Source of the DNA: Gymnorhina tibicen
Taxonomy: Eukaryota > Chordata > Aves > Passeriformes > Artamidae
Length of the DNA stretch: 64,000 nt
NCBI GenBank assembly: GCA_013399875.1
Contig: VXAZ01002491.1
Span: forward strand, 372,001-436,000
Reading direction: 5' to 3'
Position 1 is the first letter of the stretch. The number at the start of each line of letters is the position of its first letter. The notes beneath the pieces are model-generated. The model did not search any database. It saw only the letters and a program-made list of their open reading frames with translations, and was not told the origin of the DNA. Position numbers and translations under genes: made by a program. Shown piece by piece: positions 12,091 to 24,942 of the stretch.

Positions 12091-13519
12091 CTTTGGTAAT
12101 TCCGTGTTTATGTCCTGGGGGCCTCAGGGCATCTCAAAAGATGCCTGTGTTCAGGTAACTGAATTGAGCCCTTGACAGTTCAAGGCCATCTAAGAAATGT
12201 AATATGTGCAGGCCAGTGATTCAGCTCAGCCTAAAGTAAGCACCAAGGAGATTCACCTGCCCAAACATGTATGCCTGGTCCCATCTCCAGCAGCCAGGCC
12301 ATGGTGTCTGGCACATCCACATTGGAGTTGCCGATATTGCACAGAGGGCTCGTTTCGTCTGCCTGCCTATGGTTGAAATTACTTCTGTCTAGGTATCCCA
12401 CATCTTCCACTTAATATTCCAAAACCAAAGAAGTCACATGTAGATCTTGTGTTATATCCATCAGCTTTGGGTAGACAAGATGGTGACTCTATGGCATGAC
12501 ACAATGGTTGTCAAACAACACCATCTACCCTCCTATAGCCAACCAAATGTGGGAGATCCATGTCCACCCATAATGGCCACTGGAAGTCAAGCAGAATACC
12601 CTCATACATTCAGAATGGTACCCAATCTCATGTGTAAGGATGGGAGTCTTGACCACAGTGGGTGGTTGCCTCTCCAATTACACAATCTGCTATTGCCAGC
12701 CCTCCAGCTCTTTTTGAAGGTGTGTGGGTGTCTGAATCTCAAACAGTCTCACTCTACTGGTACTTTGAGAGAAGTTTTTATCTTAACACCATTAATAATA
12801 TTCCTATACATCATACATCTACTTCAGTCATTAATATGTGGCTTGCTTTACCCTCATCTGAAATCCGAGGAGGTCTATTCTTTGGAGCAATAAGATGTCC
12901 ATCTATTCCTTAGAGTGAAATTAGAGAAAGGATAATGTTTAACAGTGTCAGGATCTTAATATTTCTTCCTGAGCAGGAGCCAGTTTGTTTAGGTTATTGT
13001 CCCCCTTAAGTGGGGGACTTACAACCCCTTCTTTAGACCAAACCATCAATGGCAAAACAGGAAGCCGAGTGTGCTACCACTGCCTTCAGTTCCCTGAGAT
13101 TAAGTGTTTGTGAGACTACTTTGAATATTCTCAAGGTCAGTGATTAGATTTCCACCAGCCTCTCTGATTCACCCCTACAGTGCATATCTGCTGCAAATCA
13201 AAGAAGGATGAGCAATCTAAGGATGAGGGACAAGCCATGCCACAATTATAATGTGGGTAGCTGAAGGCAGGAGTAACAAAATTGCCACAGTGATAAAGTA
13301 ACACGTGTTGGCACATCAGTGTTTCAGTCCTCCTCATGCATCAGTTAACTTCAGAAAATATTAGTATCTGAGAGATTCTAAAGAAAAAAGTGTTTGGTAT
13401 TTCTGCTTATTGGCTGTGAGGAAAGTCCCAAGTTGTGGCCGAATGAGGTATTGATTAAGCTTTGATATATTTGAGCTATATGTAAGGAAGTTAAGCAGGC
13501 TTATTCTCTAAAATTGCTG
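11709..13519 (+). repeat. Left copy of 1.81-kb direct duplication
   Basis: Bases 11709-13519 recur at 13521-15331 with a constant offset of 1812, no indels and six substitutions that I could find: 12460 A/G, 12798 A/G, 13208 A/T, 13221 G/T, 13264 A/C and 13509 T/C. The copy starts inside the LTR between two CCTCCATGGGCTGCAGG repeats and stops at a single N. Confidence 0.95.
12091..13519 (-). mobile_element. Probable internal remnant of the LTR element, first copy
   Basis: This sequence directly abuts the LTR-like piece and is carried with it in the 1.8-kb duplication. No intact gag, pol or env frame exists on either strand. The longest open frame (12447-12893) is on the plus strand, antisense to the LTR orientation, so I regard it as chance. 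A 7-base inverted repeat (GTCCCCC and GGGGGAC) lies near 13000-13019. Assignment to the retroelement rests on adjacency only; it could be ordinary flanking DNA. Confidence 0.35.
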
Positions 13520-13520
13520 N
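13520..13520. other. Single-N assembly gap
   Basis: This is the only ambiguous base in the 64 kb. It sits exactly between the two copies of the 1.81-kb repeat. A one-base gap is a common placeholder when a scaffolder joins contigs whose estimated gap is zero or negative, meaning they overlap. Confidence 0.95.
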
Positions 13521-15331
13521 CATGAACCTCCATGGGCTGCAGGGGCACAGCTGGCCCTCCGCATGGTCTTCACCACAGGCTGCTGGGGAATTTCAGCTCC
13601 GGTGCCTGGAGAACATTCTCCCTCTCCTTCTCCACTGACCCTGGTGTCTCAACAGAGAAGGCTGTTCCTCTCACATATTCTTAGTCCTCTCTCCAGCTGA
13701 AATTGCTCCTCCATAGTAACTTTTCTTCTTCTTAAATCTGTCATCCCAGGGGCTCTACATCCATCACTGAAGGGCTTCACTTGGCCAGTGCCAGGTCCGT
13801 CTTGGAGCCATCTGCATTTGCTCTGTTGAACATGTGGGAAGCTTCTGGTAGTTTTCACAGAAACCACCCCTGCTACCAAAACCTTGCCACGAAACCCCAA
13901 TACTTTGGTAATTCCGTGTTTATGTCCTGGGGGCCTCAGGGCATCTCAAAAGATGCCTGTGTTCAGGTAACTGAATTGAGCCCTTGACAGTTCAAGGCCA
14001 TCTAAGAAATGTAATATGTGCAGGCCAGTGATTCAGCTCAGCCTAAAGTAAGCACCAAGGAGATTCACCTGCCCAAACATGTATGCCTGGTCCCATCTCC
14101 AGCAGCCAGGCCATGGTGTCTGGCACATCCACATTGGAGTTGCCGATATTGCACAGAGGGCTCGTTTCGTCTGCCTGCCTATGGTTGAAATTACTTCTGT
14201 CTAGGTATCCCACATCTTCCACTTAATATTCCAAAACCAAAGAAGTCACATGTAGATCTTGTGTTATATCCGTCAGCTTTGGGTAGACAAGATGGTGACT
14301 CTATGGCATGACACAATGGTTGTCAAACAACACCATCTACCCTCCTATAGCCAACCAAATGTGGGAGATCCATGTCCACCCATAATGGCCACTGGAAGTC
14401 AAGCAGAATACCCTCATACATTCAGAATGGTACCCAATCTCATGTGTAAGGATGGGAGTCTTGACCACAGTGGGTGGTTGCCTCTCCAATTACACAATCT
14501 GCTATTGCCAGCCCTCCAGCTCTTTTTGAAGGTGTGTGGGTGTCTGAATCTCAAACAGTCTCACTCTACTGGTACTTTGAGAGAAGTTTTTATCTTAACA
14601 CCATTAATAGTATTCCTATACATCATACATCTACTTCAGTCATTAATATGTGGCTTGCTTTACCCTCATCTGAAATCCGAGGAGGTCTATTCTTTGGAGC
14701 AATAAGATGTCCATCTATTCCTTAGAGTGAAATTAGAGAAAGGATAATGTTTAACAGTGTCAGGATCTTAATATTTCTTCCTGAGCAGGAGCCAGTTTGT
14801 TTAGGTTATTGTCCCCCTTAAGTGGGGGACTTACAACCCCTTCTTTAGACCAAACCATCAATGGCAAAACAGGAAGCCGAGTGTGCTACCACTGCCTTCA
14901 GTTCCCTGAGATTAAGTGTTTGTGAGACTACTTTGAATATTCTCAAGGTCAGTGATTAGATTTCCACCAGCCTCTCTGATTCACCCCTACAGTGCATATC
15001 TGCTGCAAATCAAAGAAGGTTGAGCAATCTAATGATGAGGGACAAGCCATGCCACAATTATAATGTGGGTAGCTGCAGGCAGGAGTAACAAAATTGCCAC
15101 AGTGATAAAGTAACACGTGTTGGCACATCAGTGTTTCAGTCCTCCTCATGCATCAGTTAACTTCAGAAAATATTAGTATCTGAGAGATTCTAAAGAAAAA
15201 AGTGTTTGGTATTTCTGCTTATTGGCTGTGAGGAAAGTCCCAAGTTGTGGCCGAATGAGGTATTGATTAAGCTTTGATATATTTGAGCTATATGTAAGGA
15301 AGTTAAGCAGGCTTATTCTCCAAAATTGCTG
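13521..15331 (+). repeat. Right copy of 1.81-kb direct duplication
   Basis: This is a near-exact repeat of 11709-13519. It contains the inner part of the minus-strand LTR (to about 13900) and the following sequence, then continues into unique DNA beginning GGCCCCTAGG at 15332. Every open frame in it is a duplicate of one in the left copy with zero to a few residue changes. Confidence 0.95.
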
Positions 15332-17190
15332 GGCCCCTAGGAAGGTTATCTACTGTTTGGAGCTGCATCTAAGCATTTTCCAAGTCTTTGATTTACAACA
15401 TTCTTTCACATGTGCACAGAATGTAACCCAGGCAAAAATTCAGCTTGAAAAAAATGCTTTACAGCCCCTATAACTATGTTCAAATGCATTCATTGCTGGA
15501 AGAATGCACCCCCTTACCAATATGGTGCATGTACTCTTCATCCAAACCATTTTTCTGTTTTTAAATTGCAAAAAAATTTCCTTATAGCAAAAAATCTTTC
15601 ATAGATACACAGTGAGGCAGTCCACCCACAGAGAGAAAAGCAGACCCCTCCCATTGTGAAACATGCTTCATAGGAGACAGCAGTAAGTGAGTTTTAAATC
15701 TATTAGATATTTTTTAAAAAATGTACTACAGTTAGGCATCATCAAGCAATTCCTTCTTTGGGCTGAAAGAGGGAAAGGACTCTTTGCAAGGAAAGTGTGG
15801 GAGAAACAGTATTTCCCAGGCTGATTTCTCTGTTAGGTACCAAGGGGTAGCTATTGAGTGTATTGAGTGAGCTACACTTTTTGGGGCATGTTGTCAGGGC
15901 AGGTGTCATTTGGGCAGTTTATAGTCACAAAGGCAGATATGGCCCTTTTCTTTCTGAATTATGTAACTTAGTCATAGACATGAGAAAATTTTGTCTTTTT
16001 TTAAATTAACTTAGCATTTAAGTTCCTCTAGGCCTGGCTTTCAGCTGACAAACAGATGTTCACTGAAAGGAAGGTATCTGTGTCCATTTCTCATTATTAT
16101 TTGTATCTTCGGTTCAAATCAGTTTTTAACTTAAAAAGCTGGAAAATTTGAGGAAGATGATCTACTAAATACATCCACTTATTTTTCATGCCTATTTTTC
16201 ATTGCCGCCTGAGTGTCCCTCTTGTCAGAACAGCAAGGGCTTTTCTGGATGTTCCCCTATAGTGGATGTGCTGTAAGGGCAGAGCATCAATGCCTGCAGT
16301 GTGTGAGGCTTGTCTTAGCATGTTTGCTATTATTTTTTCAGCAGGCCAGCAGCAGTTTCTCAAGGATCACAAATGAAAGCCGGAAAATGTGATTTTTCAA
16401 AGTGAGGCAGGTATCTCCAAAAAAAGCTCAGCAAAATTTCACACCATGGGGAGAGCATGCTTCCCAAAGCTACAAGCATCCTCCAGATGCATCTCCAGAT
16501 GCTGTCAGTGCAGTCAGCACTGTAAGACCTTGAGGTCAGTGGATTTGGTCTCCAGAGACTGCAGCACCACTCTTGTCTCTTAAAAATGCTGAGAGGCTTG
16601 GTTTGGTGGCAAAGGATCTGCCTGTTTGGTGTCTTTAAGCCATGCCCCCTACACACTCATGACCTGCCTGGCGAGGCGTTTCATGTTTGCCTCTAACAAG
16701 GTGTTCACACAGCCCTCTGGAGCTCCCTGGGACTAATACAATGTGTTTTGATTTCTAACTCCTCTTTTGCAGTGCTCAAAACAGATCAGGTGTCTCATTT
16801 CACACATATCATTGCTCAGCTGCATCTTGCACTGTTGCCATTCTTCACCTAAGTCCCAGACCATACCATATATGATACAATCACTTCTCCTACTCCTACC
16901 ACGAAAGGACATCACACTCCACAGCAGCATCTTGCCTATACTTTCACATTACTGCTTTAGCTTAGATTAAGGATTTCCATTTTTATTCTCAAATCACTCT
17001 CCAGGCTTTCTTTGGCGAGCGTTGTGTTGGACCTATATATGAGCAGTATTAAATGGGGCTGCAGAGTGAATTCTCTCAACAGCAAATGTCAGCTAAATAC
17101 CCATGAGGAAGTGGCCACTCCTTAAAGAAGAGGTGGGAAGGCTCTTAACCGTGAAACATATGTAAACTGGAAGTAGTATCTCTCTTTGAG
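15332..17190. other. Intergenic sequence, no gene seen
   Basis: This is AT-rich sequence without recognisable coding frames. The part immediately after 15331 could still belong to the LTR element described to its left, but I see no motif that shows it. Confidence 0.5.
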
Positions 17191-17194
17191 CATC

Positions 17195-17272
17195 AGCTTC
17201 ATCTACTCCATGATATAAGGAAGGTGTCTTTAAGGTCCCTTCCAACCCAAACCATTCTATGATTTTATGATA
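17195..17272 (+). mobile_element. CR1 LINE 3'-end fragment
   Basis: The sequence shows the CR1 3'-terminal pattern GGTCCCTTCCAACCCAAACC followed by ATTCTATG and ATTTTATG, which are terminal ATTCTRTG-type repeats. The 5' part is too diverged to delimit. Confidence 0.75.
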
Positions 17273-17307
17273 CTAAGACAGTGTAAAAAGAGTGAAGCCT
17301 TTTAGCA

Positions 17308-17352
17308 AAGTCTCTTTATATACAATAAAAAAGTCTCTTATATACAATAGAA
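17308..17352 (+). repeat. Imperfect tandem pair, about 23-base unit
   Basis: AAGTCTCTTTATATACAATA (from 17308) is followed immediately by AAGTCTCTTATATACAATAG (from about 17331). It is a small local duplication just downstream of the CR1 fragment. Confidence 0.7.
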
Positions 17353-18640
17353 TAGTATTATTAGTAAAAATTTTACTATGGGCATAACTATGTTAATTGT
17401 GGCTTAGCTTGTGCCTCTTCTAAAATGGGACTTATCTTCACCAACAGAAGCATTTTTATGCTTCTTTAACAAGGGGCATGGATGCATGAGAAGGTCTCTG
17501 GTTGGTGGCAAGTGCTATCTGATCTGCAGTAACAGTCTGTCCAGGTGTGCTTGGTACATGCAACTGTGAAATTGTCATCCCTTAAATGAAAGGTTTCCCC
17601 TCCATTTCTCCTTCTGCAGCTGCTTGACCCCAGTAGTCAGTACTGCAGATACTCCACGGACCAGGGAGGTCACACATTAGGGCTCGTGGAGCAAATTCCT
17701 AGCCATATAGTCTGGGGCTTGCACTTCATAGGGAGAAGACAGGGGAGAAGCTATTCCATTGTACATCTGCAGCAAACCCTTCCCCCTCAACACCCAGCCC
17801 TTCTGCTTCAGCAGAGCAGCCTGCTTCTTTCAATCATAAGCAATAAAAATCATGTGACTAATAATCCAACCAGTTCTGTCCTTTCTCACATGCACCCTCT
17901 TTTTCCAGTAACCCCTCCCCTGATGCACTCAAATGGAGCCAGGGAGAGGGACATGGAGGACAGGAGGAACACATGACCCATAAGCAGGAGACAAACTTTG
18001 TTTTGCATAGGATTTTAATTTCTATTCCTGTTTGGAAATGGGAAATGCTTTGGTCGCCCACAGGCCCACTGTTCAAGTAAAGTAATCCAGTAGCCATATA
18101 GGGCATGAAACAAGGATGGTCCTGCCAGAGCTACTCTGTCCTAATCTAACCTACAGGTCCAACTGTACTGTCAAACAAAAGAGAGCTGTGGTGTGCATGT
18201 ACACGTATCCCCTAATCTTGTTTAATTGCCATTCTGTCTCTGCTTTTGCATAACTCTCTGCAAGATAAATCTGCTACAAAGGGGAGCAGCCATAACCACT
18301 GCAAACCTGAGCCAAATGGTGCTACTTAGCCCTAGGCACAGGAATCAGTCTCTTTTATTCACTTTTCTTCAGCAGCATGAAAATGGCTAAAAGTGCAATT
18401 AGCCCTTTTTGTTTGGTACAAGGATTTTATTTTTTTTAAATCTACACATGCAGCAATAACCAGCAAAACATCTCCATAGCTTATCTAGCATACTTCCCTA
18501 CCAGCTCCTATTCAAAGGACACATCTGTAAATGCACAAAATTCTATGCAGATTTCTGACAGTGGGTATAAACATCTATGTAAGTCCTTACAAACTTTTCT
18601 TTCCAGCTTTTAACCTGCTGCTGTACTTTGTATTACCAGA
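17353..18640. other. Intergenic sequence, no gene seen
   Basis: No coding frame or recognisable repeat stands out. The open frames at 17686-17976 (plus) and 17858-18106 (minus) overlap in opposite strands and show no family motif. Confidence 0.55.
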
Positions 18641-18644
18641 TGAA

Positions 18645-18895
18645 ACGGCCTCAGGTTGCACCAGGGGAGGTTTAGACTGGATATTAGGAAAATTTTCTTT
18701 ACTAGAAAGGTTGTCAAGCACTGGAACAGGCTGCTCAGGGAAATGGTTGAGTCATCATCCCTGGAGCTATTCAAAAAACATGTAGATGTGGCACTGAGGG
18801 ACGTGGCTTAGTGGTGGATTTGGCAGTGCTGGTTAATGGCTGGACTCGATGTTCTTAAAGATCTTTTCCAAATTAAATAGTTCTATGATTCTGTG
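18645..18895 (+). mobile_element. CR1 LINE 3' fragment
   Basis: The plus strand carries the familiar 3' part of CR1: GGGGAGGTTTAGACTGGATA, then CACTGGAACAGGCTGCTCAG, CCTGGAGCTATTCAAAAAAC and GGCTGGACTCGATG. It ends in TTCTATGATTCTGTG at 18895. It encodes the decayed C-terminal end of ORF2 plus the short 3' UTR, and is heavily 5' truncated. Confidence 0.9.
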
Positions 18896-21800
18896 TTCAT
18901 ACTGCTGCCTAAGGGATAACATCCCACACACAGACCTACCATTGTTATTGCTGTGATGTGAAAGCCTTTACTCTTCTCTGCTCCCCTCCAAGACACTTTG
19001 TGTGGTGCCAACCTGCACACAGTGACTGAATTTCCCAAATTCCTGATTCTGAGCATCAGAAACATCAAGGATGAAAATCTCAGATGCTTCTTGTCAGGTG
19101 GGATAGGATTGGTCTCGGTAAGGCCAAGGAGATCCATGGTTCCTGGAACTGCGAGGGAAGGAAGGTGTAAGAAAAGTTATTGTCAGGCCAGCTGGGCAAC
19201 TGCACATCGTTGATTCCATGAAATGTTTGCTAGTGGGCTCAGGAGTGTAAATAAAACCTCTGATTCACATATATTACCACTGATAGTGGTTAATGTATTT
19301 TATATACATGATCTAAATTAATAGTATAGTTACCATGTCTCAGACAAGTTTACAAACAATCCTAATCCTCTCACTTCAGAGAAAGTTACATGACCATCAA
19401 CAAGATAGGGAAGAAATTCAATGTGTACACACGTGGGATGTATTTCTAAACACTGGTGATAAAAGTGGTGCTAAATAGTGATAACTTTAGATTACAATTA
19501 TACAACAGAGCACTGGGTTTTTTTATTCCCATGCCTTAGATTTGCAAAGTTTACCTACATATTTTCTCACAAAAAAGAATTTGTTTTTAAGCCTCCAGAA
19601 CTTGACAGTACTTGAGCTGCTAGCATATAGCATACTGTCTGTCATTAATATTATTTAATTGCTTCTTTAAAATCCCTAATCTACAACCATTTTGACTTTT
19701 ACCTAAAGTTTTTCTTGGCACTCAGGGGGAAGAAGGGAAAGTGAAGACGTCATCAATGTGAATGTGAAGCTTTGGAAAGGGATGAAAGGCACTACAATAA
19801 TACAAGTTGTTGCAGTGGTTATCAGTAGCTTCCAACAGAGATTTGTCTCCAGAGCACAAGACCTTAATGATGCTACAGAAAGGATCTCATTAAATATTCA
19901 GGTTCAGAAGATTACTTCAAAAATGAGTTAGAAGGATGAGGAACAGTGTTCTTTAAATTACTGCTGAAAATTTTTAAAGATTAGCCTTTCTTGCTGGTAA
20001 ATATATAATAAACCCTAAATTATTATTAAGGTGATTTTATCTTAGTGAGTTTGTAATCCAAATGGTATTTTATAGGATATGTTGGGAATTTTCCAACAGA
20101 AATTATTTTTGGTTGGAAAATGCAGCTTTATTAAAACCGCAGCTTTTTTATGGAAATGCACATGCCAGCTTTGATACAGATGGAATTTTCATATCAAAAA
20201 ATCAAGGAAGTAGAGAAGCTTAAGTCATAACAGCCTTCTATCTTGGCTCATTTATCTGGCTGTGGGGAAGACAGATTTCTGGATGTGCATGATGCTGCCT
20301 GAAGACTTGGAGATCTGTTTTCTACCATCAAGGAAAGAACTCCTTTCACCCAGCTGTGCTGGGATGAGTTGTTTCTCATCTAGAAGCAAGAGAGTGAGAA
20401 AATGAGGTTTACTTTGCAGCCCAGTGGTCATAACTCACACACGCAGTGTCATTGCCAGAGATGCGATGTGATGATAGCACCAACATACAAGAAACCAAAG
20501 GGTGTTCATGTCTCTGGTCAGAAAACAGCAGAGAAGATTCAAACAGTGATCTGCCTTGTCCCATTTGAGTTCCAACTGCACCTTGTGACTGCAGCCAGAC
20601 ACAGTACGCATGGAAAGTACACTTGGCAGCGTAGCGTAGCAGTACTCTCGGAACATGGTATTCCAATGATATAAAGGGCTACAAATGGAGAAGAGACTCC
20701 AGAAGGGAAAAGCATTTCGTTTTTCCAAGGGAGTGACTGACCATGAAAGCTGACTGGCACATTCTAGAGAAACACTCTCATCTGTAAAAATAAGAGGCTT
20801 TTTGCTCCCCATATCTTATCTCTTGAGGAGAGGAGTTCAGCCATTTCAGATTCTCTCCAGGTATCCAGAATTGCTAAGTAAGCATGCCATTGCAATGAAA
20901 GAACACGCTGTAGCAAGACAATAAATGTGACTTGCTTAACAACTGTGTTATCTCGTATGGACAGGCAAAAGAGTAGATAGCATAATCTAAGTATCCATGT
21001 GCCTTATGCAAAGCATATAACAAACTGTAAGTCACACACTTTGAATTATCATCTATCCATTTTCAATGTAGCCACCCCCCTTGAAAAACACATACAGACA
21101 GTCAGAAATTAAATACAAAAATTGCCATGGAATTTATTACAAAAAATGAAGCCTCATACCTCCACCCCTAGTGGAGAAGGGTCACCCACACTTTCTTTCT
21201 GTGCTGCAAAAATACCTTTTGCAATTATACTGCCATGAATGGACTTCTGCCAATTTAATGCTTTGTTCCTCATTACAAACTGTCATGACAGATGTGATTT
21301 TTGTACCTTGTATTGTGGGAACACCTGACCTTCACATTAACGTCTTCCTACTGATGATAGCTGAAAGCCCTTCCCCACTGCAAGACTTCAGATTCTTTTG
21401 TCTGCTTGGTTTCTGTCTGATTAATGTAGAAGGTCCAGAGTTCATTTTGAAGCAAAGCAAGAACACTTTTCAAATATTTTCAATCCAGCTTTCATTTCCT
21501 CATACATGGAAGTTGTTCTCAAACATACTATGTTGTTTGTATCAGATATAGATAATGATGTTAATCTTTTTTCTGGTCATATTTTATATTTAAAATCCAA
21601 TTATAAATGGCTTTAAGTAGATTAGAATTATTACTTGAGGGTCAGAATCCTACCATGAGGCCTGATAGCTTGCTTTGAAAACATTGTTTACTGTCTCCCA
21701 GAATACGATATACCGATTTTCTGTAGCTATGTAACATGTTTATAGTATTCATTAATCATTAACTAGCCTCTTATAAATTTATTTTTATTCTTTATACTAA

Positions 21801-24585
21801 GCTTCTAAGACTCAGTGTAAAGAATAACATTTCTCTATTCTGTACCATGCCCTTTTACCAAACAGACATCAGTCTTCTGATTATTTTTAACTGGTGCATC
21901 TTCTTTATGAATGAAATGCACACCACCGATTTAAAACACAGATTATGGATTTTTAATTCTCACTTAGAGGAAGGAGTTAAATGATACACAAATCTTGAAC
22001 TGAGCCTTGGCCCAAGAATGTACTTGACCCCAAGGTCTTCATCACTAATGTAAACTCACCAACCAATTACAGTCAGAGTGGCAGGAGTCATGTTAGGTGA
22101 AGCCGGTTGTTTTTTAGCTGCTGGGGCTGGAGCACGGGGGACTGGTGTTGTTTTCTGAAACCACTTGTGCTTTGCCTTATCTTATGTTCGTAAGGTGTAG
22201 ATGACCTCTTAGGGGACATCCAGTTCCAGTTGGGATTTCATCCCCAGTGTCATTTGCTAGATGGGATGAACTGGAACCACATCTCAAACTCACTTCACCT
22301 GCTGGTCCTGTACAGGTGTCCCATAATGTCCTGCTCGGTGTATTGGTGTGGGATGTGTCCAGCAGCAGCTTTCTCTGGGACACTTCTGGTCCTCTGCTGA
22401 ACAATGACTGCAGCAGTATTTGTTCTGTTCTAATAAGGTACTGTTCTAATTACTGGAATGAGAATATCAATTTCATTTCTATCTCGGGATTAATCACTGC
22501 TATTAAAATCCCTGTTTTAAAAGGAAAACAAGATTTCTTTGCTTAGAGGGCATATGTATGCTATGTTTACTTCTCTTTACTTTATATTCTAAAAGAGTTC
22601 CAAAGCAATATTTCACCAAAAGGAAGGAGTTGGGATTATATGTGATCTCATTTGCATGCACATTGTGCCTTGCCTTGTAAGAATATATTTGACTTGCTTC
22701 TTTCCTTTGTTAATATGTTTTACTACCATGATATTAGAAATGATGGCTCATAAAAAGATTGGGGTTTTGTACTGCAGTCTTCAATGTGGACAACCTGAGA
22801 CACATATTCCTGAAATTTCTTTTTTCACCGTTGAAAAATTGTTTTGGTTTTTTTATGTCAGCATGTCCAGAAGAGTCACGTAACTACCACTGAATGGCAC
22901 AATTGGGGAAACTATATTCTCCAGATGCAATAAAAGTTACTGTATTTTATTTCCTAGTTTCTGGGGAGGAAATGACTTCTGAAAGTCTCCTATGATTTTG
23001 CAAGAAGTAAAAAAAGAGAAGATAAATTAGTTCCTGCAAATTATACATTTCTACAGCATTCCTTTTAATAAAAATATGCCATTTTCAGAAGAAGTAAAAG
23101 AGGGATTTTCTAATTGCAATATTCTCCTTTAATTAGATTTAATCAGATATTTGGTAGCACACTGAATGTGTACATATGGGTGTTCAATAAAATTTTTATT
23201 ACTCTCATCTCTCTTAAAGGTACATATAAACACAGAATGACAGACTACATTTCATCAAATTTATTATACTATTTTTAAATTAGAGGCAGATTTTAGTTCA
23301 GTTATGATAAAAAGCTCATTTTTGCTTCCGTGTAACTGTCTAGAAAACTTTGATACAGCTGTAAGAATTTAGACGAACTCTCAGACTTTTAGTTTGGTTA
23401 ACTCTACAACCCATACTATTGATAGCAACACAAAAAAATTCCTGTGTGCTAAAACTAGACCTAAAGAGATAATGTAATTATTAAATAACTTCAAATACAT
23501 TGAAACATTTGAATTCTTGGATGAAATATTCTGGTACTTTCTAGAAATGTGCCTTGCAATCCATGGTAATTGCTATTCTTTCAAAATGTTAAAATGTATT
23601 TTAGAAGATACTTTATCTGAACTAATGCTTTGTCTGTTGGCTAGCCTCTTGCCTCTGATCATTACTTGGACTGTATGAAGAGGGAGAGATTTAGTGTGGA
23701 TCCATGATAACTCCTCAAAGTCTAGACTCGGTGTAGTACATATCACCTTTATGAGAATCTGTAAAGCTCTTCTCCTACATTTCACAAACTGTAAAGTCAT
23801 CCTGTAATACAAAATAGGTATTATACACCTTGAAAAGAGCTGTTTGAAAATCTTGTAAAAGAAAGCCCCTCCCCCATCCCCAAGCCTTCATTTATTATAC
23901 TTCTAAGGGGTAGATTTTCAAGGTATTGCTCTCCATCTGTATTTGAAGAATTAATCAACAGCTTTAGATGGATTCCATTTTCTTTGAATCCTCAAGGAGA
24001 AAGTGTTTAAGGCCAGCTGTCAAATTCATTTTTCTTTTACTAAGGCTGGATAAAGAGAGCTTGTGATTTTCTTGCTGGCCTTGCACAAAAGTGAATCTAC
24101 ATATGAACACACTGAGATTTTGGAAGAATTAGACTGTTTTCTACAGACTAGGAGATGCAAGTGACATTTTGAGAGTTGTTGAATTTTTAGCTTGGCAATC
24201 TCTTGTTGAATGAGTTCTCCTAAAGCTATTTAAGGTCAAGCCCCAGAAGAAAATGTCCTGATATTAACATGCGTCCATTTTTTACAGCACTACTAATGCA
24301 GTACAAAAAACAATAAATATATGTCATGCAATTTATTTTCAAGCTGGCGTATCTTTATTTATAAGAAAATGGTGTCATGTATGGCATGGATATGCAATCC
24401 TTTTCACGTTGTCCACATCTCCTTGTCGCCTTCTGGCCAGTAGAGAGATCCTGATGACAGCCTGGGTCTCTGGCTACTCTTTCCCACATGCCTCAGTTTC
24501 CAGCCTCGTGTCATTAAGCCAGTGCTAAATCCCCTGATTTAGCTGAGGCAGAGTTGGGAAGGCTCTTGGAGGTACATGTGCTCCC
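18896..24585. other. Intergenic sequence, no gene seen
   Basis: This long AT-rich stretch has open frames up to 126 codons (21171-21551 plus; 20435-20812 minus) that show no domain, signal peptide or codon bias. I recognise no repeat family within it with confidence. Confidence 0.55.
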
Positions 24586-24589
24586 TGAA

Positions 24590-24830
24590 GTCCATCCTCT
24601 TGCCAAAATGTAGGATCACATTCTCTACAAGCTGGAGTCCTGATATCAGTTTGTCCTACCTATTTTTAGAAACAACCAATAGTAGAGACTCCATTACTTC
24701 ATGGCCAGTGCTACTTCCCAGTGTTTAATACTCTTATCTTTAAGATACACATCAAGAGCTAATACAGTAAACTCTTTTGATTCTGCCTAATTCTATTACT
24801 TTTGTATTATCTTTTTCATTTTCTTCACTA
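24590..24830 (-). mobile_element. Old CR1-like LINE fragment, minus orientation
   Basis: Blocks such as TTTTTAGAAACAACCAATAG, AGAGACTCCATTACTTCATG, CAGTGTTTAATACTCTTATC and TTCTATTACTTTTGTATTATC follow the order and spacing of the antisense CR1 3' region, but with heavy divergence and no terminal octamers. This is a diverged match by eye. Confidence 0.4.
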
Positions 24831-24835
24831 CTGAT

Positions 24836-24942
24836 TAAAAAAAAGAAACCAAACCAAAAAAAAAAAAACAAAAAACCCCCCACAAACAAAAACAAACAAA
24901 ACCAAAAACACCCAAACAAAAACAAACACAAACAAACAAAAA
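24836..24942 (+). repeat. A-rich CAAA-type low-complexity tract
   Basis: About 105 bases are made almost entirely of A and C in irregular AAAC and CAAACA units, with no G at all in long runs. Confidence 0.9.

Noticed and set aside
12447..14705. Paired 148-codon plus frames in both duplicate copies
   Set aside because: Preservation reflects the recent or artefactual duplication, not selection. They are antisense to the LTR-type element and have no motif.
21171..21551. 126-codon plus frame
   Set aside because: It is AT-rich with no family motif; frames of this length are expected by chance in 64 kb.
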